A stretch of 26,582 bases of DNA from Bacillota bacterium (GTDB lineage: Bacteria; Bacillota; Clostridia; Lachnospirales; Lachnospiraceae), in the NCBI GenBank assembly GCA_023411215.1, contig JAEYOY010000068.1, positions 1-26,582 of the forward strand, read 5' to 3'. Every line of letters begins with the position of its first letter. Within the stretch, counting starts at the first letter, position 1. The notes beneath the pieces were generated by a model. The model was not told the origin of the DNA. It worked only from the letters and a program-made list of their open reading frames with translations, and searched no databases. The position numbers and the translations under genes are program-made. Positions 1 through 7,731 of the stretch are shown piece after piece.

Positions 1-117
1 TTGGATGAATTTATCGTTTTCGTGTGTAGAGTAAGTCAATAAGTTAAACAAGCAGGAGAACTTATGGTTTTTCTGTTTTTTTATTTACGATATAGTAGAA
101 TTACGATTAAGAAGATT

Positions 118-147
118 AGCTCAAAGCATATTTGCTTTGAGCTTTTT
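118..147 (+). terminator. Rho-independent terminator of an upstream gene
   Basis: A perfect 11-bp stem (118-128 with 133-143) encloses a 4-nt TATT loop and is followed directly by a run of T (144-147). This is a textbook intrinsic terminator. It probably ends a transcript entering from outside the window. It also argues against the open frame at 64-270 being a gene, because that frame runs straight through the hairpin. Confidence 0.85.
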
Positions 148-181
148 GTATATGTAATACAGGTGTTGATTTTATTGTATA

Positions 182-210
182 TTGACTTGCTAGAACATGT
201 GCTTTACAAT
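182..210 (+). promoter_or_regulatory. Candidate sigma-A promoter for the flavoprotein gene
   Basis: TTGACT (182-187) and TACAAT (205-210) are separated by exactly 17 nt, close to the housekeeping consensus. It lies just after the upstream terminator and before the gene at 368, which would give a leader of about 150 nt. I see no clear riboswitch in that leader. No other structure stands out in 1-367. Confidence 0.55.
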
Positions 211-367
211 AAGTTAAATGCCAATATATGGGATGCCTACAATAGGCCAGAACTACAGAATTATATTTAGGTAAGCAATAATTGAATATGAGCGAGTTAA
301 AAAATGGCTATATCTCAGCATTATGTTGATATGATGAAGCTTTATTATGTAGAAATGGGGGCATACG

Positions 368-1006
368 ATGAAAGTTTTATGTATTTCTGCGTCAAATATC
401 ATAAATAAAGCATTTGATGATAGTACATCAATTAAGCTATGTAAATTAATCATAGAATGTTTACCGAATGAGCAGTATATTGGAGAAATTGTTGACTTAC
501 GTACATATAAATTACAGCCATGTAATGGTTGTGGTAAGTGTTTTGAGACTCATAGATGTATGTTTGATAAGTCATTTAATTGTATATATGAAAAAATTAT
601 TGACAGTAACATACTTTTTATTGTATCTCCACACTACGCTCCGATACCAGCAAAATTATGTATGCTGTTAGAAAAAATGGAACAAATTACTTTTTTACAC
701 TGGGCAAAAGATAGCAATTATAAATCAGAAGTATACGGCATTTCTACTGGAATTATATCTCATGGTGGTGGCTCTGATTGGGCATTATCAAGTTATAAAG
801 CTATGGTTAATGATACAATAGCTAATGCTCTTAATACCATTCAATTGAAATTAATGCCTTATTCACAAGAATGGAATACTGGTATTTCTATCCCAGTTGC
901 AAGTGTTATTAATAACAATTATGATATTTTCCCAAAACAGGAGTATGAGTGGGACAAAATTAAGGATACAATAGTGAAATATGTTTTCAAGATAATAAAG
1001 ATATAA
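368..1006 (+). CDS. Flavodoxin-fold oxidoreductase resembling iron-sulfur flavoproteins
   Basis: A 212-residue protein of the NADPH-dependent FMN reductase/iron-sulfur flavoprotein group, expected to be a cytoplasmic FMN-binding electron carrier or reductase. Seen: a Rossmann-like start (MKVLCISAS, residues 1-9), where these proteins bind the FMN phosphate; a cysteine cluster at C52, C55, C58 and C64, spaced C-x2-C-x2-C-x5-C; and a SPHYAPIPAKL segment (87-97) in the flavin-loop position. The cysteine spacing matches the compact 4Fe-4S motif of archaeal and clostridial iron-sulfur flavoproteins; binding of a cluster is inferred. The ATG is preceded by a G-rich but weak Shine-Dalgarno. It stands alone, about 120 bp before the next gene. 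The electron donor and acceptor cannot be told from the sequence. Confidence 0.72.
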   Translation: MKVLCISASNIINKAFDDSTSIKLCKLIIECLPNEQYIGEIVDLRTYKLQPCNGCGKCFETHRCMFDKSFNCIYEKIIDSNILFIVSPHYAPIPAKLCMLLEKMEQITFLHWAKDSNYKSEVYGISTGIISHGGGSDWALSSYKAMVNDTIANALNTIQLKLMPYSQEWNTGISIPVASVINNNYDIFPKQEYEWDKIKDTIVKYVFKIIKI

Positions 1007-1125
1007 TAAATATCTAAAATAAAATATTTCAACTACATGTTGTGGCAGAGACTAAATTTAAATGCTATGAAGTGAGAGGGATTGTAACAACAATTTGAAG
1101 GTATCGTTCATAAGGGGGATAGGAC

Positions 1126-1743
1126 ATGAATATAGAAAAAATTATGAAACTAAAGGAAAATTTCAAAGAGAGGAACATTGAAGTAAAGTGTTTTGAGAGT
1201 TTTGATGAGGTAATGACTTATATATTGGAGAGGATACCAATTGATGCGACGATTGGGATAGGACATTCCGACACATTGCAAAGGATGGATATGACAACCG
1301 CCTTCATACAGAGGGGTAACATGGTATATGATAAGGAACTTGCAGCAACTAAGGATGATATAAAGGTATTAAAAAAGAAAGCTCTTACAGCAGACTGGTA
1401 TATTACCGGATCAAATGCGATATCTGTTGATGGGAGGATTGTTAATGTTGACCATAGTGGTAATAGAGTGGCTTCAATGACATTTGGACCTGATAAAGTA
1501 ATAATTGTAGTTGGTAGAAATAAGATTGTAGATTCGCTGGATGAAGCCATTGATAGAGTCAAAAATGTAGCATCTCCGTTGAATGCAAAGAGAGCAGGTT
1601 ACAATCCCCCATGTGTAGAATTGAATAGATGTGTGGAATGTGTATCAAAAGAAAGAGTATGTAATTACCTTTCCATTATCGAAGGACAAGCTGATTGTAA
1701 TCGGATGCAGATACTGATTGTTAATATTGACTGTGGGTTTTAA
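1126..1743 (+). CDS. LUD-domain (LutC/YkgG-like) protein
   Basis: A 205-residue single-domain LUD protein (formerly DUF162), the fold shared by LutB and LutC of the lactate-oxidation complex. Seen: an N-terminal helix followed by a GIGHSDTL stretch, a central ADWYITGSNAIS-type core, the GNRVASMTFGP segment and the VIIVVGRNK strand typical of stand-alone clostridial members, then a cysteine-containing C-terminal part (PPCVELNRCVECVSKERVC) and a terminal VNIDCGF. No LutA or LutB partner is nearby, so a role in lactate use is not supported; many clostridial genomes carry such orphans with unknown substrates. A strong AGGGGGA ribosome binding site lies about 7 nt upstream of the ATG. The stop at 1743 is 76 bp before the broken Nudix gene. 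Confidence 0.8.
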   Translation: MNIEKIMKLKENFKERNIEVKCFESFDEVMTYILERIPIDATIGIGHSDTLQRMDMTTAFIQRGNMVYDKELAATKDDIKVLKKKALTADWYITGSNAISVDGRIVNVDHSGNRVASMTFGPDKVIIVVGRNKIVDSLDEAIDRVKNVASPLNAKRAGYNPPCVELNRCVECVSKERVCNYLSIIEGQADCNRMQILIVNIDCGF

Positions 1744-1819
1744 ACCAATGGATTTGCGGCTATTATCAGACCATAAGATGAGTAATAGCAGATTTCTTGT
1801 TCATATTGGAGGTAATAGC

Positions 1820-2269
1820 ATGGAGTATTATAAAGAATTGCGTAAGTATGTTGGTCATAGACCTATAATTCTTCCTGGCTCAGTCGTTATTATTGTAAAC
1901 GACATAGGAGAAATATTATTGCAGGAACGGAATGATGGTTCTTGGGGATTACCGGGAGGACTGATGAATTTAGGAGAATAACTAATTGATACTGCGCAGC
2001 GAGAAGTATATGAAGAAACTAGGTTAAAGGTGGATAATTTGATATTACTTGATGTATTATCCGGTCCAGAATATTTTTTCAAAAATCCTAACGGGGATGA
2101 ATTCTATTCAGTTACTGCTGTGTATACAAGTTCTGATTATACGGGCGATGTAATGCCTGATATGGAGGAAAGTAAAAGCTTGAGGTTTTGGAACGTTCAT
2201 GGACTTCCTGAAAGAATGGATCAAGAATATAGGGATTGTATAAATGTTTACCTGAGGATGGTTGATTAA
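1820..2269 (+). pseudogene. Nudix hydrolase gene interrupted by one in-frame TAA
   Basis: Read from the ATG at 1820 (GGAGG 8 nt upstream), the frame encodes a typical Nudix hydrolase of about 149 codons, but codon 54 (1979-1981) is TAA. Downstream the same frame stays open to 2269 and keeps family sequence. The Nudix box G-x5-E-x7-R-E-U-x-E-E-x-G-U can be traced across the stop: GGLMNLGE, then stop, then LIDTAQREVYEETRL. The stop takes the place usually held by serine (TCA to TAA is one base), and the last glycine of the box is arginine (AGG). Both changes hit the catalytic motif, so the gene looks newly inactivated. The remaining alternatives are a sequencing error or stop-codon readthrough. 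The intact relative would hydrolyse nucleoside diphosphate derivatives such as ADP-ribose. Confidence 0.82.
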
Positions 2270-2349
2270 TTAATTTAAGTATATGTATATTGGTTTATAT
2301 TGAGTGGCGCTATGATAAATATAATTGATGAATTGAAGGAGATATTTAA

Positions 2350-2859
2350 ATGGATGTATTAGAAGCAATCTTCACAAGAAGGAGTATTAGAAAGTTTACG
2401 GGGGAGCCCTTAACAGATAAGGATATGGAGACAGTTTTAAGGGCAGGTTTCCAAGCGCCATCGGCTCATAACTATCAGCCGTGGGAATTTATTATTATAA
2501 GAGATAAAAGCAATATGGAGAGAATAGCAAAAGCCCATACTTATGCAAAAATGCTTCCTCATTCAGAAGCTGGCATCATAGTATGTGGCGATAAGAGAAA
2601 ACAGACTAAGACAGGCTTTTTAATAGAAGATTGCTCGGCAGCAATTCAAAACATTCTCTTGGCAGCACATGGTATTGGTCTTGGGGCAGTATGGTGTGGA
2701 TTATATCCGATCACACATCTTACAGAGGAAGTAGCAAAAATATGTTCTTTACCGGAGCATATCGTGCCAATAGGAATGGTGGTACTTGGACATAAAGGAG
2801 AAGAAAGGAAAGAAGAAGATAGGTACGATAGTGCAAAATTGCATTATGAGGTGTGGTAA
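2350..2859 (+). CDS. Nitroreductase-family FMN oxidoreductase
   Basis: A 169-residue protein of the short nitroreductase family, FMN-dependent enzymes that usually work as homodimers and use NAD(P)H to reduce nitro compounds, quinones or flavins. Seen: the N-terminal RRSIRKF motif (residues 10-16) and APSAHNYQPWEF (36-47), which contact FMN; a hydrophobic helix with AAIQNILLAAHGIGLGAVWCG (contiguous core near residues 95-116); and a C-terminal VPIGMVVLGHKGE strand-turn that closes the FMN site. The length fits the small single-domain class. AAGGAG lies 8 nt before the ATG. The physiological substrate is unknown, and it is not clearly in an operon with its neighbours. Confidence 0.88.
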   Translation: MDVLEAIFTRRSIRKFTGEPLTDKDMETVLRAGFQAPSAHNYQPWEFIIIRDKSNMERIAKAHTYAKMLPHSEAGIIVCGDKRKQTKTGFLIEDCSAAIQNILLAAHGIGLGAVWCGLYPITHLTEEVAKICSLPEHIVPIGMVVLGHKGEERKEEDRYDSAKLHYEVW

Positions 2860-2884
2860 ATAATATAATCCTATAAAAATTGAG

Positions 2885-2910
2885 TTATACTCTGGATGAT
2901 CCAGATATAA
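2885..2910. repeat. Imperfect palindrome between nitroreductase and GNAT genes
   Basis: CTGGAT (2892-2897) and ATCCAG (2899-2904) form a 6-bp inverted repeat around a single G, with outer TTATA (2885-2889) and TATAA (2906-2910) arms offset by one base. The loop is too small for a good RNA hairpin, so a two-fold protein-binding site is as likely. It lies about 70 bp before the next start codon. Confidence 0.4.
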
Positions 2911-2979
2911 AGTTAAAAATACCAGCTATTAAAACCATATAAGAATAAGGTGATACTATACGGAGGAGGAGATTATTCT

Positions 2980-3525
2980 ATGTTAGATATTGATATTTCA
3001 AGAGCCAAAATTGAAGATAAAGAATTGATTAATGATTTTTTTCGAGTGGTCCTCATTGATACATTTAATAAAAATGAAATATCAGAATTAGTAGATACAT
3101 TAAATGATGAAATTGAAGATAAACGGCGCTGTCTGAACCAAGATTTCGAAAGTGCAGGAAAAGATAGGTGTTTCCTTATAGCAAAAGATAAGAACCTGGT
3201 GGTAGGATCAGCTGAATATGGACCACCGAATGATTTGATATTATCATGTACCAATACGGAATTGAAAGAGATTAAAGAAATAGGAACTGTTTTTATACAT
3301 CCTGATTATCAGAGACAAGGGATCGGCAGTAGGATGTTTATCTCGATATTAATGGAAATGAAAAAAAACGGTGTCGAAGAATTTTGCCTGGATAGTGGAT
3401 ATAGTATTGCACAGAGAATATGGACGAAAAAATTAGGAAAACCTCAATACTATTTAAAAAATTATTGGGGCGAGGATGCACATCACATGATATGGAGAAA
3501 AAAAGTGGAAGATGTACTTCGATAA
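2980..3525 (+). CDS. GNAT-family N-acetyltransferase
   Basis: A 181-residue GNAT acetyltransferase, expected to move an acyl group from acyl-CoA to an amine. Seen: the beta4 strand EIGTVFIHPDY (residues 100-110) followed by the acetyl-CoA pyrophosphate-binding loop QRQGIGSR (111-118), matching Q/R-x-x-G-x-G/A, and the next helix. The ATG at 2980 was chosen because GGAGGAGG (2962-2969) sits about 10 nt upstream; a GTG at 2950 in the same frame lies before that site and would add ten poor residues. The C-terminus (GKPQYYLKNYWGEDAHHMIWRK, split here for its tyrosine- and histidine-rich character) is unusual but gives no substrate clue. Confidence 0.82.
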   Translation: MLDIDISRAKIEDKELINDFFRVVLIDTFNKNEISELVDTLNDEIEDKRRCLNQDFESAGKDRCFLIAKDKNLVVGSAEYGPPNDLILSCTNTELKEIKEIGTVFIHPDYQRQGIGSRMFISILMEMKKNGVEEFCLDSGYSIAQRIWTKKLGKPQYYLKNYWGEDAHHMIWRKKVEDVLR

Positions 3526-3636
3526 ATATTTGTTACATACTTACTCAGAATATCCTCAGTATTGTATGGGGTGATTCGTTACAAATGTGTTTCACAATTA
3601 TATAGATAAGCATATATTGGGAAAATGGGAGGGAAA

Positions 3637-4092
3637 ATGAAAGTAAAACCATGGCTAAGATATTTGATATTCACTACAGTAATCATCGTTATGATAGCTT
3701 TATGGGGATATATCAGTAGTATAATTATATCGTCGTATTATAGATTTGAATCTAATTATAGCTATTTGATCATAAGCTTACTTTTAGGTATAAGTATTGG
3801 ATTACTGATTGGATTAGAACATTTTATATCAGAAAAAAGCAAAGAAGGAATTTGGAAGATCAATTATCCTAAAATGCTTCTAGTTGGACTACCATCATTA
3901 TATTTCTCAATCGCCGGTATATTGATCTATGGCAATAGTCAATTTATGCTAACTATAATAGCATATCCATTGCTTTGGTTGATGAGATTTGGATTGGATC
4001 ATGTGGATATATTTCAAATATTACTCGGATATACGGTTATTACGAGCTTTCAGAAATATAGTAATAATAAGATTTCTGGAACCGCAGAGTAA
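3637..4092 (+). CDS. Small multi-pass membrane protein, function unknown
   Basis: About 151 residues with roughly four membrane segments (near residues 8-30, 43-62, 79-99 and 102-138, the last stretch perhaps two short helices). I do not recognise a family. A lysine-rich loop (65-80, SEKSKEGIWKINYPK) after the second segment and the MKVK start suggest both lie on the cytoplasmic side. Two in-frame ATGs are possible: 3625, and 3637 with GGGAGGG only 4 nt upstream. I prefer 3637, though the spacing is tight. It follows the acetyltransferase by about 110 bp and precedes phzF by 211 bp. That latter gap holds only an AT-only inverted repeat near 4200-4222. Confidence 0.6.
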   Translation: MKVKPWLRYLIFTTVIIVMIALWGYISSIIISSYYRFESNYSYLIISLLLGISIGLLIGLEHFISEKSKEGIWKINYPKMLLVGLPSLYFSIAGILIYGNSQFMLTIIAYPLLWLMRFGLDHVDIFQILLGYTVITSFQKYSNNKISGTAE

Positions 4093-4303
4093 GAACCGGT
4101 TTAAACCATGTTGCATAGAATTTATGAGGAGCTAACTGATAAAGAAACTGATTAAGATTTTGGAGACCAGCTATGAAATTTCAGACCTATATTAGGCAAA
4201 TTTTATTTTTTGAATAAAAAACTGAATGTATTATGGTCACAAAGTTAATCAAAAGGAAAGGAATATATGATTATTACTTCTTAATTAATCATATAAGGAC
4301 AAT

Positions 4304-5164
4304 ATGAAATTATTTATTGTAGATGCATTTACAAATCAGATTTTTGGAGGTAATCAAGCAGGAGTTGTAATATTGGGTAATTTAGAAAATTTTCCGGAAG
4401 CATCAGTTATGCAGAAAATTGCTACGGAACTGAAACATTCGGAAACTGCTTTTGTGAAAGAAGTAAATCATAATACGTTCAAGATAAGATATTTTACTCC
4501 AAATAAAGAGATTGAACTGTGTGGACATGCCACAATTTCATCATTTACCGTTTTACGCAACGAGAAAAAGCTTAATACAGGAGATTATGTTTTAAAAACC
4601 TTGGCAGGAGATTTTAATATTGTAGTAGCATCGGAGTATATATGGATGGAAATGGCTAAAGGTGAATTACTTAAGCAACTTACTCCCAGTGAAAGTATAG
4701 AAATATATCATGCTTTCGGACTTAATATTCAGGATATGCCTGAGAATTTAACTCCCTGCATAGTCAGTACAGGATTATCAGATATATTATTACCGGTCAA
4801 TTGTAAAGAAAAACTTGATCTGGCCGTTCTTAACCGCAATGAAGTTATCGAAATCTCAAAAAAATATAGTGTGATTGGAATTCATATGTATTTCTATGAA
4901 GCAACTCCGGAAGTAACTGCCTTCTGCAGGAATTTTGCACCGCTATACGATATTGATGAAGAGTCTGCCACCGGAACATCTAATGGTGCACTTACATTCT
5001 ATCTATCTAAAATGAATTTTATCAGCAATAAGGATGAAAACAGCTTTATCCAGGGTGAATGCATGGGAAAACCATCTGTTATCCGCAGCAGAATCAAAAA
5101 TGATAGTACGATTTATATTGGTGGGAATGCCGTAATCTCAGTTAATGGATACATACGGATATGA
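4304..5164 (+). CDS. PhzF-family isomerase/epimerase
   Basis: A 286-residue member of the PhzF/YddE family, which has a diaminopimelate-epimerase-like fold of two similar halves. Seen: VDAFTNQIFGGNQAGVV near the start (residues 6-22), the family's opening motif; SETAF with the expected catalytic glutamate E47; FTPNKEIELCGHAT (64-77) with conserved H75; and the C-terminal DEESATGTSNGAL segment that mirrors the first-half glycine-rich site. PhzF proper isomerises trans-2,3-dihydro-3-hydroxyanthranilate in phenazine synthesis, but there are no other phenazine genes here, so this is one of the many family members of unknown substrate. AAGGA lies 6-7 nt upstream of the ATG. Confidence 0.88.
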   Translation: MKLFIVDAFTNQIFGGNQAGVVILGNLENFPEASVMQKIATELKHSETAFVKEVNHNTFKIRYFTPNKEIELCGHATISSFTVLRNEKKLNTGDYVLKTLAGDFNIVVASEYIWMEMAKGELLKQLTPSESIEIYHAFGLNIQDMPENLTPCIVSTGLSDILLPVNCKEKLDLAVLNRNEVIEISKKYSVIGIHMYFYEATPEVTAFCRNFAPLYDIDEESATGTSNGALTFYLSKMNFISNKDENSFIQGECMGKPSVIRSRIKNDSTIYIGGNAVISVNGYIRI

Positions 5165-5279
5165 TTAGTTATTGGAAAGAAGCTGACACTATTGGATTAG
5201 GCTACTTGCAGCACCGAGAACCTCATTTCTTTCGCTTAATTTGAATATTAATTTATATGATAACAATTGGAGGATACAT

Positions 5280-5789
5280 ATGTTGAAGTTAGTAAAGCTT
5301 GACCAAAGCTATAAAAAACAGTTATTTGATATGATGAATGAATGGAGTGCAACTGATGAAAAAATAGTTCCATATTCCATCAGAAAGAATGATTATAAAG
5401 ATTTTGATACATATATGAAAGGCCTTGCAAACGAGGATCAAGGAGAGCCGGGACATGTTCCTGCAACAACTCTGTTCTGCTTGGATGTTGATCGAGATAT
5501 ATTTGTCGGAGCCGTGAATATTAGACATTACTTAACTGAAGCTTTGTTATTAAACGGTGGGCATATCGGAGATGGAATCAGACCGTCTGAAAGAAGGAAG
5601 GGTTATGCTACAGAAATGATCGGCTTAGCTTTAGAGGAGTGTAGACAGCTTGGAATTAATAAAGTACTGATGGTCTGTGATAGAAATAACATTGGCTCAG
5701 CGAAAAGTATTATGAATAACGGAGGAATTTTAGAAAATGAGATAGAGGTCGATGGAATTCTTGAGCAACGATATTGGATTGAATTATAG
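5280..5789 (+). CDS. GNAT acetyltransferase, COG3981 type
   Basis: A 169-residue acetyltransferase. Seen: GGHIGDGIRPSERRKGYATEM (residues 93-113, given in parts: beta4 GGHIGDGIRP, CoA loop ERRKGYAT at 104-111), the signature of a GNAT subgroup common in Firmicutes, followed by the VLMVCDRNNIGS strand-helix region that closes the acceptor site. The ATG at 5280 is chosen because TTGGAGG ends 6 nt before it; the upstream ATG at 5241 has no site. The substrate is unknown. It is not closely related to the other two GNATs in the window, so local duplication is not indicated. Confidence 0.83.
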   Translation: MLKLVKLDQSYKKQLFDMMNEWSATDEKIVPYSIRKNDYKDFDTYMKGLANEDQGEPGHVPATTLFCLDVDRDIFVGAVNIRHYLTEALLLNGGHIGDGIRPSERRKGYATEMIGLALEECRQLGINKVLMVCDRNNIGSAKSIMNNGGILENEIEVDGILEQRYWIEL

Positions 5790-5904
5790 GTAGGCAGAGA
5801 ACAAATCTTCTATTGCAGATTGATTATTAGGAGGACGCTTATGGTTTGACACCGGAATACTTACACAGAGTTCAAAAAGATAGTAAATATAAATGAGGTA
5901 TGGT

Positions 5905-6471
5905 ATGAAAAGAAAAATATCAGTTGCAATTATCTTAGGTGTATTTGTTTTATCACTGAGTTATCATTACTATGATACAAACTATTCCGATCACGGGATA
6001 CTAGAGAAGGTTAAGAATAGAAACGGTTACGTTTTAAACCAGGTTCAAGAACCAATCAGCATAACTCTTTTTATTAAACCGGAATGGATTCCATTTGATT
6101 CAGACAGTAAATTGACCTTAAATGAAAAAATGTTAAAGATACATAATACTAATATTATTCTAGATAATATATGGAACAGAGGTAACGATATTTATTTTAG
6201 TTTTCGCACTAAGTATGACTTAAATTACCGAGGGGGAGAATTTGTATATAATGGTATTTTCAACAATGACGGTACATTTTCCTGGAGTAGCAAGATAGAT
6301 GGAACTATACTATATGATAAGGAACAAAGGAGAATTACAGTGGGTCAGACGGGTTCCGGTCCGGAAGCGGATTTCTCATTTGGTATAGAATCGGAGAATT
6401 ACTCGACAATAAAAGAGGGTTTTTATATTGAATATAATAATTTTATACTATATCAATATGCTAGAAGGTAA
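5905..6471 (+). CDS. Membrane-anchored protein of unknown function
   Basis: A 188-residue protein that starts MKRKISVAIILGVFVLSLSY: basic residues, then a hydrophobic stretch at 5-20. This is a signal peptide or N-terminal anchor with no lipobox cysteine. The rest (30-188) is soluble, rich in aromatic, Asn and Ile residues, and predicted to be mostly beta, with a glycine-rich GQTGSGPEADFSFG patch. I recognise no family. Start 5905 is favoured by GAGGT at 5895-5899, giving 5-nt spacing; an in-frame ATG at 5893 is possible. It ends 19 nt before the next gene's chosen start, so the two are probably co-transcribed. Confidence 0.65.
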   Translation: MKRKISVAIILGVFVLSLSYHYYDTNYSDHGILEKVKNRNGYVLNQVQEPISITLFIKPEWIPFDSDSKLTLNEKMLKIHNTNIILDNIWNRGNDIYFSFRTKYDLNYRGGEFVYNGIFNNDGTFSWSSKIDGTILYDKEQRRITVGQTGSGPEADFSFGIESENYSTIKEGFYIEYNNFILYQYARR

Positions 6472-6490
6472 GAGATGAATGGAGAATTGT

Positions 6491-7048
6491 ATGTTTGAAA
6501 GTAATAGATTGATCTATAGAAAATTAGAATATAATGATTTTAATTTATTTTATGAGTTATATTCAGATGTCAGGGTTATGGCACACGCATATCTCGATAG
6601 GATTGAAACACGGGAAGAAGCAAATCAAATATTTAATAACATACTGACAAGTCAAAATCATCTGGGTACGGGCGTCCAATATGTAGCAAGTATTAAAAAT
6701 ACTGATATTGAAATAGGGTTAGTTGATTATGAGGTGATTTTAAACCATCAAAATGGTGGGATTTATGAGATTGGATATTTTTTAAAACCGGAATATTGGG
6801 CTCAAGGATTTGGTACTGAAATGGCAAGGTCTTTAATTAATTATTTGTTTACAAATTCTAATATACATAAGGTGATAGCAAGTTGTAATTCAAATAATCA
6901 AGTGTCTGAAAATATAATGATAAAACTGGGTATGAATAAGGAAGGTTTCTTTAAAAAAGTAAGGTTTAAAAATAATAGATGGGAAGATGAGATTAGATAT
7001 GGGTTATTAAAGGAAGAATGGAATGCCGCTCTTTCATTTATGTGTTAG
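6491..7048 (+). CDS. RimJ/RimL-type GNAT acetyltransferase
   Basis: A 185-residue acetyltransferase of the RimJ/RimL-like group (GNAT type 3). Seen: the N-terminal ESNRLIYRKLEYNDF motif (residues 3-17), IYEIGYFLKPEYWAQGFGTEM around the acetyl-CoA loop (WAQGFGTE, 103-110), then HKVIASCNSNNQVSENIMIKL, whose Asn/Ser-rich turn and GMNKEGFFKK end are typical. RimJ/RimL enzymes acetylate N-termini of ribosomal proteins, but most relatives act on other amines, so no specific substrate is assigned. The ATG at 6491 has GGAG 6 nt upstream; the in-frame ATG at 6479 is a less likely start. This is the last gene of the AT-rich block before the cheW promoter. Confidence 0.83.
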   Translation: MFESNRLIYRKLEYNDFNLFYELYSDVRVMAHAYLDRIETREEANQIFNNILTSQNHLGTGVQYVASIKNTDIEIGLVDYEVILNHQNGGIYEIGYFLKPEYWAQGFGTEMARSLINYLFTNSNIHKVIASCNSNNQVSENIMIKLGMNKEGFFKKVRFKNNRWEDEIRYGLLKEEWNAALSFMC

Positions 7049-7050
7049 AC

Positions 7051-7079
7051 TTTACAAAACTAAAGTTTAACACTATAAT
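7051..7079 (+). promoter_or_regulatory. Sigma-A promoter for cheW
   Basis: TTTACA (7051-7056) and TATAAT (7074-7079) are separated by 17 nt, a near-perfect housekeeping promoter 75 bp upstream of cheW. I do not see the sigma-D (flagellar) consensus here, so this CheW seems to be expressed constitutively and not with a flagellar regulon. Confidence 0.7.
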
Positions 7080-7153
7080 ATAATTAGATGATTTGTAGTT
7101 TTATATACAATTAGGATGAAAAAGCTGATAGATATACATACGGAGGTAATAGC

Positions 7154-7633
7154 ATGGAAAGAGACAACCAAGTGAATGAGGTAGCAACAGAAATAGAAAT
7201 TTTAGAATTCAGAGCTGGTGGCAATTCTTACGGAATTAATGTGAGTGATATTCGTGAGATTTTGCCCTTTAGCACGAAACCTACTTTGATACCCAATGCT
7301 AATCCTTGTATTGAAGGTATCATTAAACCGAGGGATTTCCTTATACCAATCATCAATCTAGTTAAAGTTCTTAAGCTTGGTAATGTAGATGAATATATCA
7401 ATGAGATGCTTATTGTAACCAGTATTTGTGATTTAAATATTGCACTTCATGTAGACAGTGTAAGAGGTATTCACAGAGTAATATCAAATCAAATCACAAA
7501 GCCGGGAAAGAAGCTATCAACAACTTTCAAGGCAGCAGTGCAAGGGATATTGACTCATGAAGATTATATTATTGAAATACTTGATTACAGAAGGATTTTT
7601 AAAGAGGTAAATCAAGACATTTGTATCGATTAA
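7154..7633 (+). CDS. cheW: CheW-like chemotaxis coupling protein
   Basis: A 159-residue single CheW domain, the cytoplasmic SH3-like adaptor linking chemoreceptors to CheA. Seen: EILEFRAGGNSYGINVSDIREI (residues 11-32, in parts EFRAGG, SYGINVSDIREI), the first beta strands; a FSTKPTLIPNANPCIEGIIKPR region (37-58) matching the family's P-x-x-P-x-x-I-x-G-I-I-x-L-R pattern, with lysine and proline where a hydrophobic and Arg are usual; DFLIPIINL; and the LHVDSVRGIHRV strand. There is no CheA, CheY or receptor gene in the window, so it is an orphan coupling protein, or related to the orphan CheW proteins that modulate other signalling. GGAGG lies 8 nt before the ATG. Confidence 0.88.
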   Translation: MERDNQVNEVATEIEILEFRAGGNSYGINVSDIREILPFSTKPTLIPNANPCIEGIIKPRDFLIPIINLVKVLKLGNVDEYINEMLIVTSICDLNIALHVDSVRGIHRVISNQITKPGKKLSTTFKAAVQGILTHEDYIIEILDYRRIFKEVNQDICID

Positions 7634-7672
7634 TTCATGATTTTCATAAATGGTATTAATTAAATTGGCTGA

Positions 7673-7701
7673 TTGTTCGATATATGTATATATGTTAGAA
7701 T
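7673..7701 (+). promoter_or_regulatory. Possible promoter for the zinc-ribbon protein gene
   Basis: TTGTTC (7673-7678) and TAGAAT (7696-7701) with a 17-nt spacer lie 30 bp before the next start codon. The match is moderate and the leader would be only about 25 nt. Confidence 0.4.
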
Positions 7702-7731
7702 TTCTTTACAAATATACTGGACGGTGCGTGG

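Noticed and set aside
64..270. 68-codon open frame with a fair ribosome binding site
   Set aside because: It reads through a strong intrinsic terminator (118-147) and a promoter (182-210), and its translation is low-complexity Leu/Ile/Tyr as expected of AT-rich DNA.
304..408. 34-codon frame beginning MAISQHYVDMMKLYYVE that overlaps the flavoprotein start
   Set aside because: Poor ribosome binding site and it overlaps a well-supported gene in another frame; too short to support.
4304..5164. Phenazine biosynthesis cluster around the PhzF-like gene
   Set aside because: No phzA/B, D, E or G homologs nearby; stand-alone PhzF-family enzymes are common and unrelated to phenazines.
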